Shown: piece by piece, positions 1-9,857 of the stretch
Position numbering within the stretch: position 1 is the stretch's first letter
Layout of the letters: each line of letters starts with the position of its first letter
DNA from: Syncephalis plumigaleata
Taxonomy: Eukaryota > Zoopagomycota > Zoopagomycetes > Zoopagales > Piptocephalidaceae
Length of the DNA: 22,224 nucleotides
Assembly: GCA_025201365.1 (NCBI GenBank)
Contig: JAIXMF010000228.1
Coordinates: forward strand, 1-22,224
Reading direction: 5' to 3'
Program-made: the position numbers and the translations under genes
Notes under the pieces: model-generated
The model's database searches: none
What the model was told of the DNA's origin: nothing
What the model saw: the letters and a program-made list of their open reading frames with translations, nothing else

Positions 1-1339
1 TAAATCGATTACCGTTCCTTCTTTGTTACTCATTATGATCTGTAATAGTGTGTGTACGATTAGTTGATTATGAATGATAAGGATGCATTCGCATTACCTC
101 GATTAACGTAAATAGATCATGTGATGGTGGTATATCCGTATTATTAGCGTAGCTTACTTGACAGGGAAAGCGCTCCATAATGAATTCCCGTATCTCTTTG
201 TATAGATTATTGTGCTCCTGTTCAAGACGTATCATTTCTTCATTTTGCCTACAATTCCGTATGAATCATCGAATACTGATGTATGGTTTATATATCATTT
301 ACTTACGCATTCTCTATGTCCTGCTTACTTGGATGTAAAGTACTCTCGACTTGAGCAAGCTTGTTATTTAATATATCTGTAAGATTCACTGCTTCTTCAA
401 GTAGATGTGTGTCTCTGATTGACATTGCGATTGGTTAGTAGAGAGAGAGAGGGAGCGGTACAACATTAAATGACTAGACTACTATTATTACCGTGATATA
501 CTATCTTCAAGTGCTGCTCGTTCCTGCTCCAACTGCCTCATTGTTTGACGAAGTTGCTTAGCAGTTTCTGTCAGTATTTCAGTCGTTATCAACTCGGCTA
601 CACCATTATTGATATCCTCATTCATGTAGAGTTCTACCGATAGACAATGGTCAATAGATAGATCTATAAGCAAATAAAAACAATAAATAGCCTACCCTTT
701 TCCCGTTCTCTATTTTCTATGTCAAGCCACTTGTCTTCCTCTAATAGTAAACGCTCACGCTATCATTATAATTGATATGATTAGCTATCATAGTACGACA
801 GTTGATAATGGATCATTCTACTTGCTAGTTGAAGTGTTTCATACTCGGCAGCGGTAAGCGTTACTACATCTTCACTGGAGGATTTCAACGCGCCCAATAT
901 CTATCATGGCATAGTACAAAGTTAACCGGCTACTCAACAGAGCATCTAAATAACAAACCGAATTGGTTGGACTTGACCCATTAGTCCATTCATCAGATGA
1001 TGTTTGCGTAGCTGTTGTAGTATCGCTAATGTCATTGTGTATACTACTCTTTGAACTGTCGGCCGTGCTTACCGACAACACAAGCGATCTAGATGCATCA
1101 TAATCGCTCATATCAGATACAGATGGCTTTATAGACGATGCAAGCATCGATAGATCGTTGTTTTCCTCGCTGATACGCGGTTGCACTATCATTAATCTAC
1201 GACGAAATCCTTTCAATTTAGCCATATTCAGCTTATTATCCAGCTTTACTGTATTATCATTTAGTGTAGTAGCCTCACGCAACAACCTTCTAGGCGTCAT
1301 TGGTGAGGTAATTGCTTGTTGTGGTTGTGGTTGTGCCAT
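1..1339 (-). CDS. CENP-K-like kinetochore coiled-coil protein, 3' end beyond window
   Basis: Reading the minus strand gives seven exons: 1339-959, 900-826, 759-696, 633-492, 414-307, 248-98 and 39-1 (partial). All join in frame and give 320 residues so far. Residues 1-127 are Ser/Thr-rich and probably disordered. From about residue 128 the chain is helical and coiled-coil, rich in Glu, Leu and Gln. Landmarks in order are SSSEDVVTLTAAEYETL, EEDKWLD, a coiled coil, EIREFIMERFP (F284-P285) and HDLFTLIEIIM. From memory of the family, human CENP-K has matching landmarks in the same order (QRWLDEQ, EFLEDHFP, LITLHEMLEILIN). CENP-K (Sim4 in fission yeast) belongs to the constitutive centromere-associated network, alongside CENP-H, -I and -M. 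The N-terminal extension is not in the human protein. The only intron without GT at its donor is intron 2. It is divergently paired with the next gene. A generic coiled-coil protein remains possible. Confidence 0.62.
760..825 (-). other. GC-AG intron in the CENP-K-like gene
   Basis: On the minus strand this 66-bp intron starts GCAAGT and ends GATAG. Splicing here joins EYETLQL to RERLLLEEDKWLD in phase 0. The nearby GT (823, four bases on the same frame test) gives an immediate TGA after joining to the same acceptor, so GC is favoured. All other introns read in the window begin with GT. Confidence 0.6.
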
Positions 1340-1356
1340 AGTGTAAATAGAACAGC

Positions 1357-1369
1357 ACTATTGAATAGT
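1357..1369. repeat. 13-bp palindrome ACTATTGAATAGT
   Basis: Perfect inverted repeat, six bases each side of a central G. It lies 18 bp upstream of the CENP-K-like start codon. A symmetric site suits a dimeric DNA-binding protein, but no factor can be named. Confidence 0.6.
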
Positions 1370-1424
1370 AAAACACGAATGAGATAGGATAGCACGCTTC
1401 AATAAATGGTTGTGCTTTGTTCAA

Positions 1425-1439
1425 ATGGATTGAATCCAT
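1425..1439. repeat. 15-bp palindrome ATGGATTGAATCCAT
   Basis: Perfect inverted repeat, seven bases each side of a central G, in the middle of the divergent promoter. It shares the seven-base core ATTGAAT with the palindrome at 1357-1369. Confidence 0.65.
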
Positions 1440-1526
1440 ATTAGATCACATGGTATGAGCAATGAAATGATCAACTAGCTCGTTTTTTTATTTTTATTTT
1501 TTGTTTTTAATCTTTCTTCATACGCA

Positions 1527-3188
1527 ATGGGTAAACATCAAAAGAATTCAGTAGGTACATGTCATTCAATAGAGGCACAAGCTAATAAGTGCACCTATTA
1601 ACTAGCGAGACACGCGTAAACCACGTCGTAATGAGCCACATCATGGTAAATCACGACCTGAACACCATCCATCGTATGTATCTCCTACGGGACCGTCAGT
1701 GGAAGAGGAATGGGGCGACGGTATAGGACGTAGCTGGACTGTATCCGTAGCACTGCCCGGCTCCATTGTGGATAATGCACAGTCGGTGGAATTACGCACC
1801 TATTTGGTGGGTCAGGTAAGTTACTACGCCATGGATAATTGTAGAGAGATGTGTATGTAGTTAACTTGTCTGTGTAGATTGGACGAGCGTTGGCGGTATT
1901 CAATATTGATGAAGTAGTGGTATACGATGACTGTGATCAACTGGATACGGCAGGCAAGCCATTAGAGGGAGAGTTTCGCGGTGCTGGCAAACGATCCTCC
2001 TCTGAAGCCAATGTGTTTATGGCTCGATTATTACAATATCTAGAAACACCACAGTAAGTTGCTATTGTTGTTACTATGCTTCTTCTTTGAATAGATTGAC
2101 TCATGTGTTATTACTAGATATCTACGAAGAGAGCTATTCCCAGTACATAAAGATCTTCAATATGCAGGTGAGATAGTATGGTCATAGTATAGATGATTCG
2201 TTTATTCATTCTGTACTTGCTATCAGGTTTACTTAATCCACTTGATTGTCCACATCATTTACGTGCTCGTGCTGTATCACGATGGCGTGAGGCTGTTGTA
2301 CTGGATCGACCAATAAAACCCGGTGAGGGTTCATTAGTCAATGCAGGTATGCGAAATGTAAGTAATCCTGTTGTATTTGTAACAATGTCTCTTCTATTCA
2401 TTTTTACTAATTGCTTCAAACGATCTATAGGAGGTACGCATTGATCGTGCACTTAAACCAGGAGTTAGGGTTACGGTTGAATTGAGTAAAGCTACAAGAG
2501 GTAAATTGCAATTTATTACTACAGCGATGATGATGATCAACTACTAAATGACCATTGTATCCTTCGTATAGATCCATTCTCTGCTTATCCAAAGGGCATT
2601 GTAGTGTCGCCAAAAGTACCTCGTAAAACTGCCGGTGTATACTGGGGCTATCGTACTCGTATTGCCGGATCCATTGGTAAAGTGTTTAGTGAATGTCCTT
2701 TCGATGTAAGTAATGCTGAGTCTATGTAATTTAACTTAATATTTACCATATATTGCATGATAAAGGGTGGCTATGACTGCACCATGGGTACATCAGAGCG
2801 TGGACGTAATATCGATGAAGTAACCGCGGAACTAGCACCATTCAAGTAATAACAATATGACATATATTATAGATATTCATTTATTTAATACTTATTTATT
2901 TATTCGTAATAGACATCTTCTAATCGTATTTGGTGGATTGGCGGGTATTGAAACGGCAGTAGATGCCGATCAACAAATCACATGTCCAGGAGAAGATGCG
3001 GGATCAATGTTCACCTACTGGGTCAATACATGTCCACGTCAAGGTAGTCGTACTATTCGAACTGAGGTAAGCTTATATATTATGAATGTATGTGATTATT
3101 CATATTCATTGTCATCGATTAGGAGGCTATCCTTATTACTATGTCGACGTTAAGACCGGCCATCTTGGCTAAAGGTCAATCCAATTAG
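1527..3188 (+). CDS. SPOUT1: SPOUT-fold RNA methyltransferase, SPOUT1/C9orf114 (CENP-32) family
   Basis: Ten exons: 1527-1550, 1606-1815, 1878-2053, 2118-2167, 2227-2357, 2431-2500, 2572-2705, 2766-2845, 2913-3066 and 3123-3188. All phases agree and encode 364 residues, close to the human protein. A basic, hydrophilic N-terminus (about residues 1-45) precedes the catalytic region. Landmarks are FNIDEVVVYDD, YLRRELFPVHKDLQYAG, LLNPLDCPHHLR, YWGYRTRIAGSIGKVF, GYDCTMGTSERG, then LLIVFGGLAGIE (residues 294-305) and VNTCPRQGSRTIRTEEAI (329-346). The last two form the S-adenosylmethionine-binding trefoil knot. The region between the two halves of the knot matches the OB-fold-like insertion of this family. 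In animals it methylates RNA and is also needed for centrosome/spindle integrity (alias CENP-32). The start was chosen because a 24-bp first exon with GTAGGT donor joins in phase 0 to an otherwise ATG-less reading frame. Confidence 0.9.
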
Positions 3189-3633
3189 ATAGATATAAAC
3201 ATGAACTTAATTGACTAATTGACAATACATATCTAATGCTTTCTAATTACATATTAATGATTTGCTACTATCTCTATGCTTACAAATATCTGTATCACAT
3301 GTACACAGCCATGTGACTATGTAGCGATATACCTGTGATGTTCGCGTGTATGTAGACATCTCATAATGATGATGGCAAATACTAGATTCAATAGACATTA
3401 ATCCAGAATATCAATCTGTATGAGTTCTTGCATGTAATGAACATATATATGTCATGTACATGGCAACAAGTTGATTTATTACGATTACAACCTATTCATT
3501 AATGTATACCGCCATTATTCTATTATTACTCTCTTGCTGATATTTATACGCCATCTATTTGCTATTAAAGCAATCTCATGAATAGATATCATGCATGATA
3601 ACGTGAATATTAATACAGAGATGCAAACATGTA

Positions 3634-3651
3634 TACAGGTGTGTACCTGTA
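3634..3651. repeat. Perfect 7-bp hairpin TACAGGT-GTGT-ACCTGTA
   Basis: Seven paired bases each side of a GTGT loop. Each arm carries an ACAGGT/ACCTGT half-site (E-box-like). It could be a symmetric protein site or an RNA hairpin; neither can be settled from sequence. Confidence 0.5.
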
Positions 3652-3667
3652 ATGTGTGTGTGTTCGC

Positions 3668-3690
3668 GTGTGTGTGTGTGTGTGTGTGTG
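3668..3690. repeat. TG/CA dinucleotide microsatellite
   Basis: An uninterrupted GT run of 23 bases, flanked by less regular GTGTG stretches from about 3654 to 3700. The minus-strand His/Thr-rich reading frames across it are products of the repeat. Confidence 0.85.
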
Positions 3691-3847
3691 GACGTGTGCT
3701 GTGTGAATTCAATAAAGCATGATCGCGATTCTTGTAGATAAATACTAAAATAGCACACCCAGTATTTTTCTTCTTCATCTCTTATTCCCCCTACTCAATC
3801 ACTTGTATTCGAACTTGATCTTTGCAATCAATAGCAGCACTGTAACT

Positions 3848-5698
3848 ATGGACGTAGAAACACAACAATTGGAGGAAGCTTATGGCGAAATGCTAGATCA
3901 GCTAGAGACTAGCACAACATCGTTATCTCAGATGACTACTACTACGACGACAACTACTACGGTGAACGGCGTTACTACAACTACCACGACAACAACGAGT
4001 GCACCAACTGCCGCTGTCGCTGATACTACAACAGATAGCACGGGTGTGCCATCGAGTAGCAATCAAGTTGCACCTACTACAGAAGAGGAAGAGGAAGACG
4101 ACGAAGAAGAAGAGGAGGAAGAGGAGGAGGAGGAAGACGAAGAAACAGCTACTTCTAGCAATGAAGCAGCGGATAATAGTGCAGTACCACCAGAGATTAA
4201 TGAGGAGGCACAGAATGAATTACGTCGACAAATTCTAAGTATTCAAAATGATAGCGATATACCACCATCGGAAAAAGCAAAACGCATACAGGTAATTCAT
4301 TATGTAGTTAAATGATCATAGTTTATAGCTGAATATTCCTCTATGATAATAGCAACTCATGTCTGCTGGATGGGAAGCAGCAAGGAAACGCGAACGGGAA
4401 GAACGTCGAAAAGCAGCGGGTATTGATGAGACAGCAACAGAAGTCGAATTAAGCGGTCGTATACCAGATAATGCACCACCCACACAGGCTGATCTACAAC
4501 CTAGCTTTCATGTAATGAATAACAAATAGAGCGGGATAAGGATGCTGTATTAACATTTAGTTATTAGAATGAATTACAAAATATATACGGTTGTAAGCAT
4601 TATCAACGCGGTGTCAAGTTAAAGGCCAACTGCTGCGGTCGATGGTTCCCCTGTCGATTCTGTCATGATGATGTATGCGATCATAATATTGTTCGGTAAG
4701 TGAGCATATATATATATATATAAATGACACATAGATACTAATGGGTGCCACAATGATCGGTGTAGACGTGATACAAAGTTCATGATGTGCATGCGGTGTA
4801 AACTTGTTCAACCCGCGGCACAAGATTGCGCTAATAGTGATTGTGGTGTTCGTGTTGCACGCTACTACTGCGATACGTGTAAACTATGGGATGACAATCC
4901 ATCACGCTCCATCTACCATTGTGATAAATGTGGTATATGTCGATTAGGACAAGGATTGGGACATGATTACTTCCATTGCGAAAAGTGCAATGTCTGTATG
5001 GCGATTAGTCTACGCGGCAAGCATCGATGTATCGAGCGTAATCTCGAGTGCGACTGTCCCATCTGTGGTGAATATCTATTTACATCAACCAGTACAGTGA
5101 TCTTTATGGTAAGTTATAGTAAGATGCAACTAGTTTATTGATGACTAATATGAATGAATCTATGGATGAATAGCGTTGTGGTCACTGTATTCATCTCAAG
5201 TGTCATGAACAGCATTTACGTACGAGTTATCAATGTCCCACTTGTTGGAAATCACTTGCCGACATGACTGATTACTTTGCACGTATTGATAGTGTTCTGG
5301 GACAACAACAAATGCCACAAGAATATGCAAGATTCGTTTCACTAGTACTATGCAATGATTGTGAACGACGTGGCTATGCGAAATTCCACTTTTTATATCA
5401 TAAATGCGCGCATTGTGGATCATACAACACGAAAGTACTAAGTACACTACAACGAGAGGAAATGGATCCATCTATACCCGAGTCTAGTGTAGATACACCA
5501 CACTATCGAGGTACAGGATTATCGGGTAGTGAAGAGGATGACGATGATGATGATGAGAATGACGAAGATGTAAGCAATAATGAGAGTGAAGAAGACGAAG
5601 ACGAGGAAGACGAGGAAGAGATAGAAATGGATACATCACATACGCTAGAAGATGAGGCGTCATTAACAGAAACAGAAGATGATCCAGAGTTGGATTAA
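3848..5698 (+). CDS. RCHY1: CHY/CTCHY/RING-H2 E3 ubiquitin ligase, RCHY1 (Pirh2) type
   Basis: Five exons: 3848-4291, 4353-4511, 4568-4695, 4766-5108 and 5174-5698, giving 532 residues. The reading frame is open upstream but the first ATG is at 3848. Residues 1-200 are low complexity: two Thr runs, then a Glu/Asp run (about 80-100) and a charged helix. The CHY zinc finger begins GCKHYQRG (C210, H212) and runs to CDTCKLW. The CTCHY finger follows (HCDKCGICRLG, FHCEKCNVC). The RING is C341-C344-C360-H362-H365-C368-C379-C382, a C3H2C3 pattern. A zinc ribbon (C418, C421, C436, C439) completes the family order. Residues about 475-532 form an acidic tail. All zinc ligands are present, so an active ligase is expected. 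Human RCHY1 (about 260 residues, targets p53 and others) lacks both tails; substrates here are unknown. Confidence 0.93.
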
Positions 5699-5747
5699 TT
5701 ACCAAAAAATTATTTTACATTACAATTGGCATTACAATTATAATAAT

Positions 5748-5753
5748 AATAAA
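5748..5753 (+). terminator. AATAAA polyadenylation signal of the RCHY1 gene
   Basis: AATAAA 50 bp after the stop codon and 54 bp before the next ATG. The intergenic gap is only 108 bp, so cleavage of one transcript and initiation of the next must nearly overlap. Confidence 0.5.
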
Positions 5754-5806
5754 TTCACTTCTATTACTGTTTCCTATCTCTATCTCTCTATCTCTTTTGT
5801 AACAAC

Positions 5807-6093
5807 ATGTCAGAGACATTAAATAACTCGATAACAACATCAACAGATACTGTTGAGAATACTTCACTATGTGATTATCGTGCATTACAAGCATGTTTAG
5901 CACAACACCAAGGAGATCGCTCGAAATGTATGGCGGAATGGGAAGCATTCCAACAAGCATGTGCTGCTAATAAACGGTAATTACCTTCATGTATATATAT
6001 ACATGTATATTATATACTAACTAGTTGTCTATTACTAGTCAATTATCGCCAACTACTGAGTGTGAGCCATGCAAAGTACCTTCTAATTCATAA
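5807..6093 (+). CDS. Small four-cysteine CHCH-like protein
   Basis: Two exons, 5807-5976 and 6039-6093, give 74 residues. The 62-bp intron has a good TACTAAC branch site. The core has C22, C30, C41 and C52, i.e. C-x7-C-x10-C-x10-C, predicted as a helical hairpin (CDYRALQAC ... CMAEWEAFQQAC). A CxxC (C65, C68) lies near the C-terminus. There is no signal peptide or membrane segment. Known relatives of this layout (CHCH proteins, including the cytochrome c oxidase factor COA6 with Cx9C and Cx10C) are imported to the mitochondrial intermembrane space and oxidised there. The first spacing, x7 rather than x9, does not match the common twin-CX9C class, so I give no symbol. It sits in tight tandem between RCHY1 and UTP13, with 132 bp to the latter, but no functional link is implied. 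Confidence 0.8.
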
Positions 6094-6138
6094 TTCATAC
6101 TACATGTATGACAAAAGATATGAAAGTGCATCGTATCC

Positions 6139-6144
6139 AATAAA
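6139..6144 (+). terminator. AATAAA polyadenylation signal of the small CHCH-like gene
   Basis: AATAAA 45 bp after the stop codon at 6093, followed by TG-rich sequence. The UTP13 start codon is 81 bp further on. Confidence 0.55.
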
Positions 6145-6225
6145 GTGATGTGATATAAAAAAAAGAAAAATAAATGTTTTTTCTTCCTCGTTTAATTGTC
6201 ACTCTTACTTTTTTCCATATTCACT

Positions 6226-9200
6226 ATGATGACAGACGCGTCACCTCCTAATAAACTACAGCTAAAGTCTAGGTATGCTATTTGTTTGTATTCTATACGA
6301 GAGTGAGAGTGAGAGTAAAGTGCTTATACTGACATTATACTAGCTATCGTTCAGTATCCACTATTGAAGCAATCTATACAGGTGGTCCCTGTACGATTAC
6401 TCGTGATGAATCATTACTATTCTGTACGGTCAACACCGATGTCTACGTCGTGGGCATGGAAGACGGCCGTAAACGAGCAGCACTAGAAGGAGTAAGTAGT
6501 AACGTCGTAAATAAACGAGGTGAGATATCATTAATCATGGATATATATATATACTATGTTGTATTATCGCGTCTATTAGGATTCTGAAATGATTACAGCA
6601 CTTGCTGTCAAACCCAATGGCACGCATTTGATTACGGCAAGTCGTAGTTTACAACTACGTGTATGGGATTTGGATAGTTATAAGATAGTACGATCATTTA
6701 AGGTAAGTAATAGAATAGTAAAGTATGGCCAAATGATTAATGGTGTGTGTGTTTGTAGGTTCATGAGGCACCAGTGATTGTGATGACTATTGATGACTCG
6801 TCTACATTGGTGGCTACCGGTTCAGCCGACTCTACTGTTAAAGTGTGGGATATCGATGGTGGTTATTGTACGCATAACTTCCGCGGTCATTCTGGTGTGA
6901 TTAGTGCGGTACACTTTGATTCACGGCCCAATCGATTATGGCTAGCTACAGGTGCTGATGATTGTCAAGTACGCGTATGGGATTTGAAGAAGAGCACGTA
7001 AGTAGAGCTGATGTAGATAGATGACAAGTCATACTAATTAATGTAATGTAGCTGTATTGCTGTATTAGATAGTCATGTTAGTGTTATTCGTGGATTAGCA
7101 TTCACTAATGATGGTGATTACTTGCTAAGTGGATCACGCGATAAAGTGGTGAATGTATGGAATTTGAAGAACAAGAATCTAGCTCGTACCTATCCCGTCT
7201 ATGAGGTGAATATGCTCATCTACATGCTTATATCTGGTATACTCACACTTACTCTTGATTGAATGTCTATTAGGGTGTGGAGACAATAGGATTACTAGAA
7301 ACTGGTATGGTTGTAGATGGTCAACCACTTAAACAGCCTGCCTTCTACACTGGCGGTGAAAAGGGTAAGTATATTCAAGATGATGATTAGTATCATAATG
7401 TCTAATAATAATAATAGGTACCATTCGTCTATGGGATTATATCTCGGGTGAACTACTAAGTGAATCACCGATGAATAAACATGCCAAGTATACATTGACA
7501 GATATCTTGTAAGTAATTACTATTGATGTCATCATTATAGCATAGCTTACATATATTGTACATTTGTATGTGTAAATAGGTATGGCAAATCATCAGGTCA
7601 TTTATATGCCATTACAAGTGATCAGAATATTCTTATCTATCAATTGACTAAGGGTATTCAATGTATACGTCAACTGGTTGGCTACAACGATGAGATCATT
7701 GATCTAGCCTATCTAGGCAAGGAAGAATCTCATTTAGCAGTTGTTACGAATAGTGAACAGGTACGTACATATACTCATTAGGATGTAATGGCATTGAATA
7801 CTAACATACACATATATGTATGTGTATGTAGATTCGTGTTTTCAATCTTGATACATTCGACTGCCACATTCTGTATGGACATTCAGATACTGTATTATGT
7901 GTCGCACATCGACCCAAGAGTAATATTATGGTGACAGCGGGTAAAGATAGAACAGCTCGTGTATGGGCTGTTGATTTAACAGCAGAGGACATGAATGATC
8001 GGTAAGCTAATATATTGCTGTTGTCATAATCAGCTAATTGTATATATATATTACATAGTTATAAACCAATTGGTACATGTATTGGACATACCGAGTCTAT
8101 TGGTTCCGTTGCCGTACCATGTCGATCTGATGATTTCGTCATTACAGTTAGTCAGGATCGTACAGTCAAGTACTGGGATCTAACCACCATAGGTAATTAT
8201 ACTAGCTAATTATTTAATTACTATGTAACATAGTCTCACATCTAGTATTTCCCTTATTATATTGTTAGATGCGACATCGACTACTTCCACAGATGGTTTT
8301 AAGATTAAATCAAAGTATACACACCAGGCACACGATAAAGACATCAACACGGTGGCCATTGCACCCAACGATAAAGTATTCGTCACTGGATCACAGGATA
8401 AAACTGCCAAAGTATGGTCGTGCGAGGATGGTCGTCTTCTTGGCACCTGCAAGGGACATAAACGCGGTGTGTGGTGTGCTCGTTTCTCGCCCATGGATCA
8501 AGTACTCGTTACTAGTTCAGGTGACAAAACGATTCGTTTATGGTCATTGACTGATTACAGTTGTCTAAAGGTAAATAAGTAGCTGTCATTCAGCATCTAA
8601 AAACATATTAACAAATCATTGTTGCTATTCTGTGTAGACATTTGAAGGGCATACAAGTTCGGTGTTACGTGTCAATTTCCTAACTGCCGGCACACAATTG
8701 ATCAGTAGTGGCTCAGATGGTCTAGTTAAATTATGGAATATCAAGAGTAACGAGTGTATCGACACCATGGATGAGCATGAAGATAAGGTAAGAATGACCT
8801 ATAATATATTAATAATAGTAATAATACTAATGTCTTGTTCGTAAAGATATGGGCACTAGCCGTAACGAGTAATGAAAGTAGAATGGTGTCAGGTAGTGCC
8901 GATTCAACCATTCATATTTGGCAAGATTTCACGGAACAAGATCGTGAAGAGGAACGAGAACGACAAGCACAATTGATTGAAAAGTAAGTGAGATAATGAT
9001 AGAAGCAGTAAACGAGTATGTATACCATCTATTGACGATGATATGACATGACTATTATAGAGAGCAAACACTATCGAATTATTTATTAAAGAAAGATTAC
9101 AAGAATGCCATTTTGTTGGCATTATCACTTGAACAACCACATCGTCTTTTAACTCTATTCACTGAGATATTAGATCAACGTGTTGAAGGTAATAATCATA

Positions 9201-9833
9201 ACAATCATCATCAGTTAATAAGACGAGTATTATCGTTTAACTAATCAATATGGCTGTTGTATTTGTCTAGGTGTACTTACCACGGATAGTATTACAGGAT
9301 CAGTAGAAATCGATGAGATTATTAGGGAATTGAACAAGGAACAAGTAAGTATGAGTGATGAGATTATTTGCTTATTCACTATTGATTAACACACACATAC
9401 AATTGTTTAGCTATCTCAACTACTTGGCTATATTCGTGATTGGAATACCAATGCAAAACGCAGTAGAACTGCCCAGACGATTCTACACGCTATATTGAAA
9501 TCACGTCGTGTTGAGGAATTACAAACCATTAACAATGTTAAAGAGGTAAGTTAGGATCAATGTGTGAACATACACTAGTAGTCAATAGGTAATAAGTGAT
9601 TAACACGATTGTCTTAATAGCTTACCGATAGTATTATTCCATTCACGGAGCGACACTTTGCACGTCTTGACGCATTACTAACACAATCGTATATCGTGGA
9701 CTACACGCTACGTGCCATGGATCAACACGGTCCATTGGGTAATGAACTACTGCAACACTCGCTCACCTCCTCCGATCACACGTCGATTACTCGTGATACG
9801 CCTATGGCTATGAGTGTCAATGATGATTTATAG
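6226..9833 (+). CDS. UTP13: UTP13/TBL3, WD40 subunit of the small-subunit processome
   Basis: Seventeen exons: 6226-6272, 6344-6491, 6580-6702, 6759-6997, 7052-7205, 7274-7364, 7418-7508, 7580-7760, 7832-8001, 8059-8192, 8269-8570, 8638-8787, 8847-8983, 9061-9188, 9271-9344, 9411-9545 and 9621-9833. All junctions keep frame and give 838 residues, the usual family size. Residues about 20-640 carry the tandem WD40 repeats of a double beta-propeller; examples are [87 protein letters not shown] and [12 protein letters not shown] charged linker ([18 protein letters not shown]) leads to the Utp13 C-terminal helical domain (about 655-815; [23 protein letters not shown]). In yeast the protein is in the UTP-B subcomplex that binds U3 snoRNP and 5' pre-rRNA in the nucleolus. 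Two ATGs stand in tandem at 6226 and 6229; either may start. Confidence 0.95.
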
Positions 9834-9851
9834 AGTAAAACTAATAGTAAT

Positions 9852-9857
9852 AATAAA
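9852..9857 (+). terminator. AATAAA polyadenylation signal of UTP13
   Basis: AATAAA 19 bp after the UTP13 stop codon, in an A/T-rich stretch. Confidence 0.55.

Larger units (their letters stand above)
1340..1526. promoter_or_regulatory. Shared divergent promoter, CENP-K-like / SPOUT1-like
   Basis: Only 187 bp separate the two start codons, so both promoters and leaders must lie here. The segment contains two odd-length perfect palindromes (1357-1369 and 1425-1439) with the same ATTGAAT centre, and a long T-tract (about 1483-1519) on the SPOUT1 side, as is common just upstream of fungal start codons. Shared control of the pair is inference. Confidence 0.6.
3189..3847. other. Intergenic region SPOUT1-RCHY1
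   Basis: No coding exon was found. It is A+T-rich and holds a TG microsatellite (3668-3690), a 7-bp-stem hairpin (3634-3651) and a pyrimidine-rich stretch at 3766-3800 just before the next start codon. An AATAAA lies at 3711-3716, over 500 bp after the SPOUT1 stop, so its use for that gene is doubtful. Confidence 0.6.

Noticed and set aside
3803-3847. N-terminal extension of the RCHY1 frame to an upstream TTG
   Set aside because: No ATG in the extension; nuclear fungal genes start at ATG, present at 3848.
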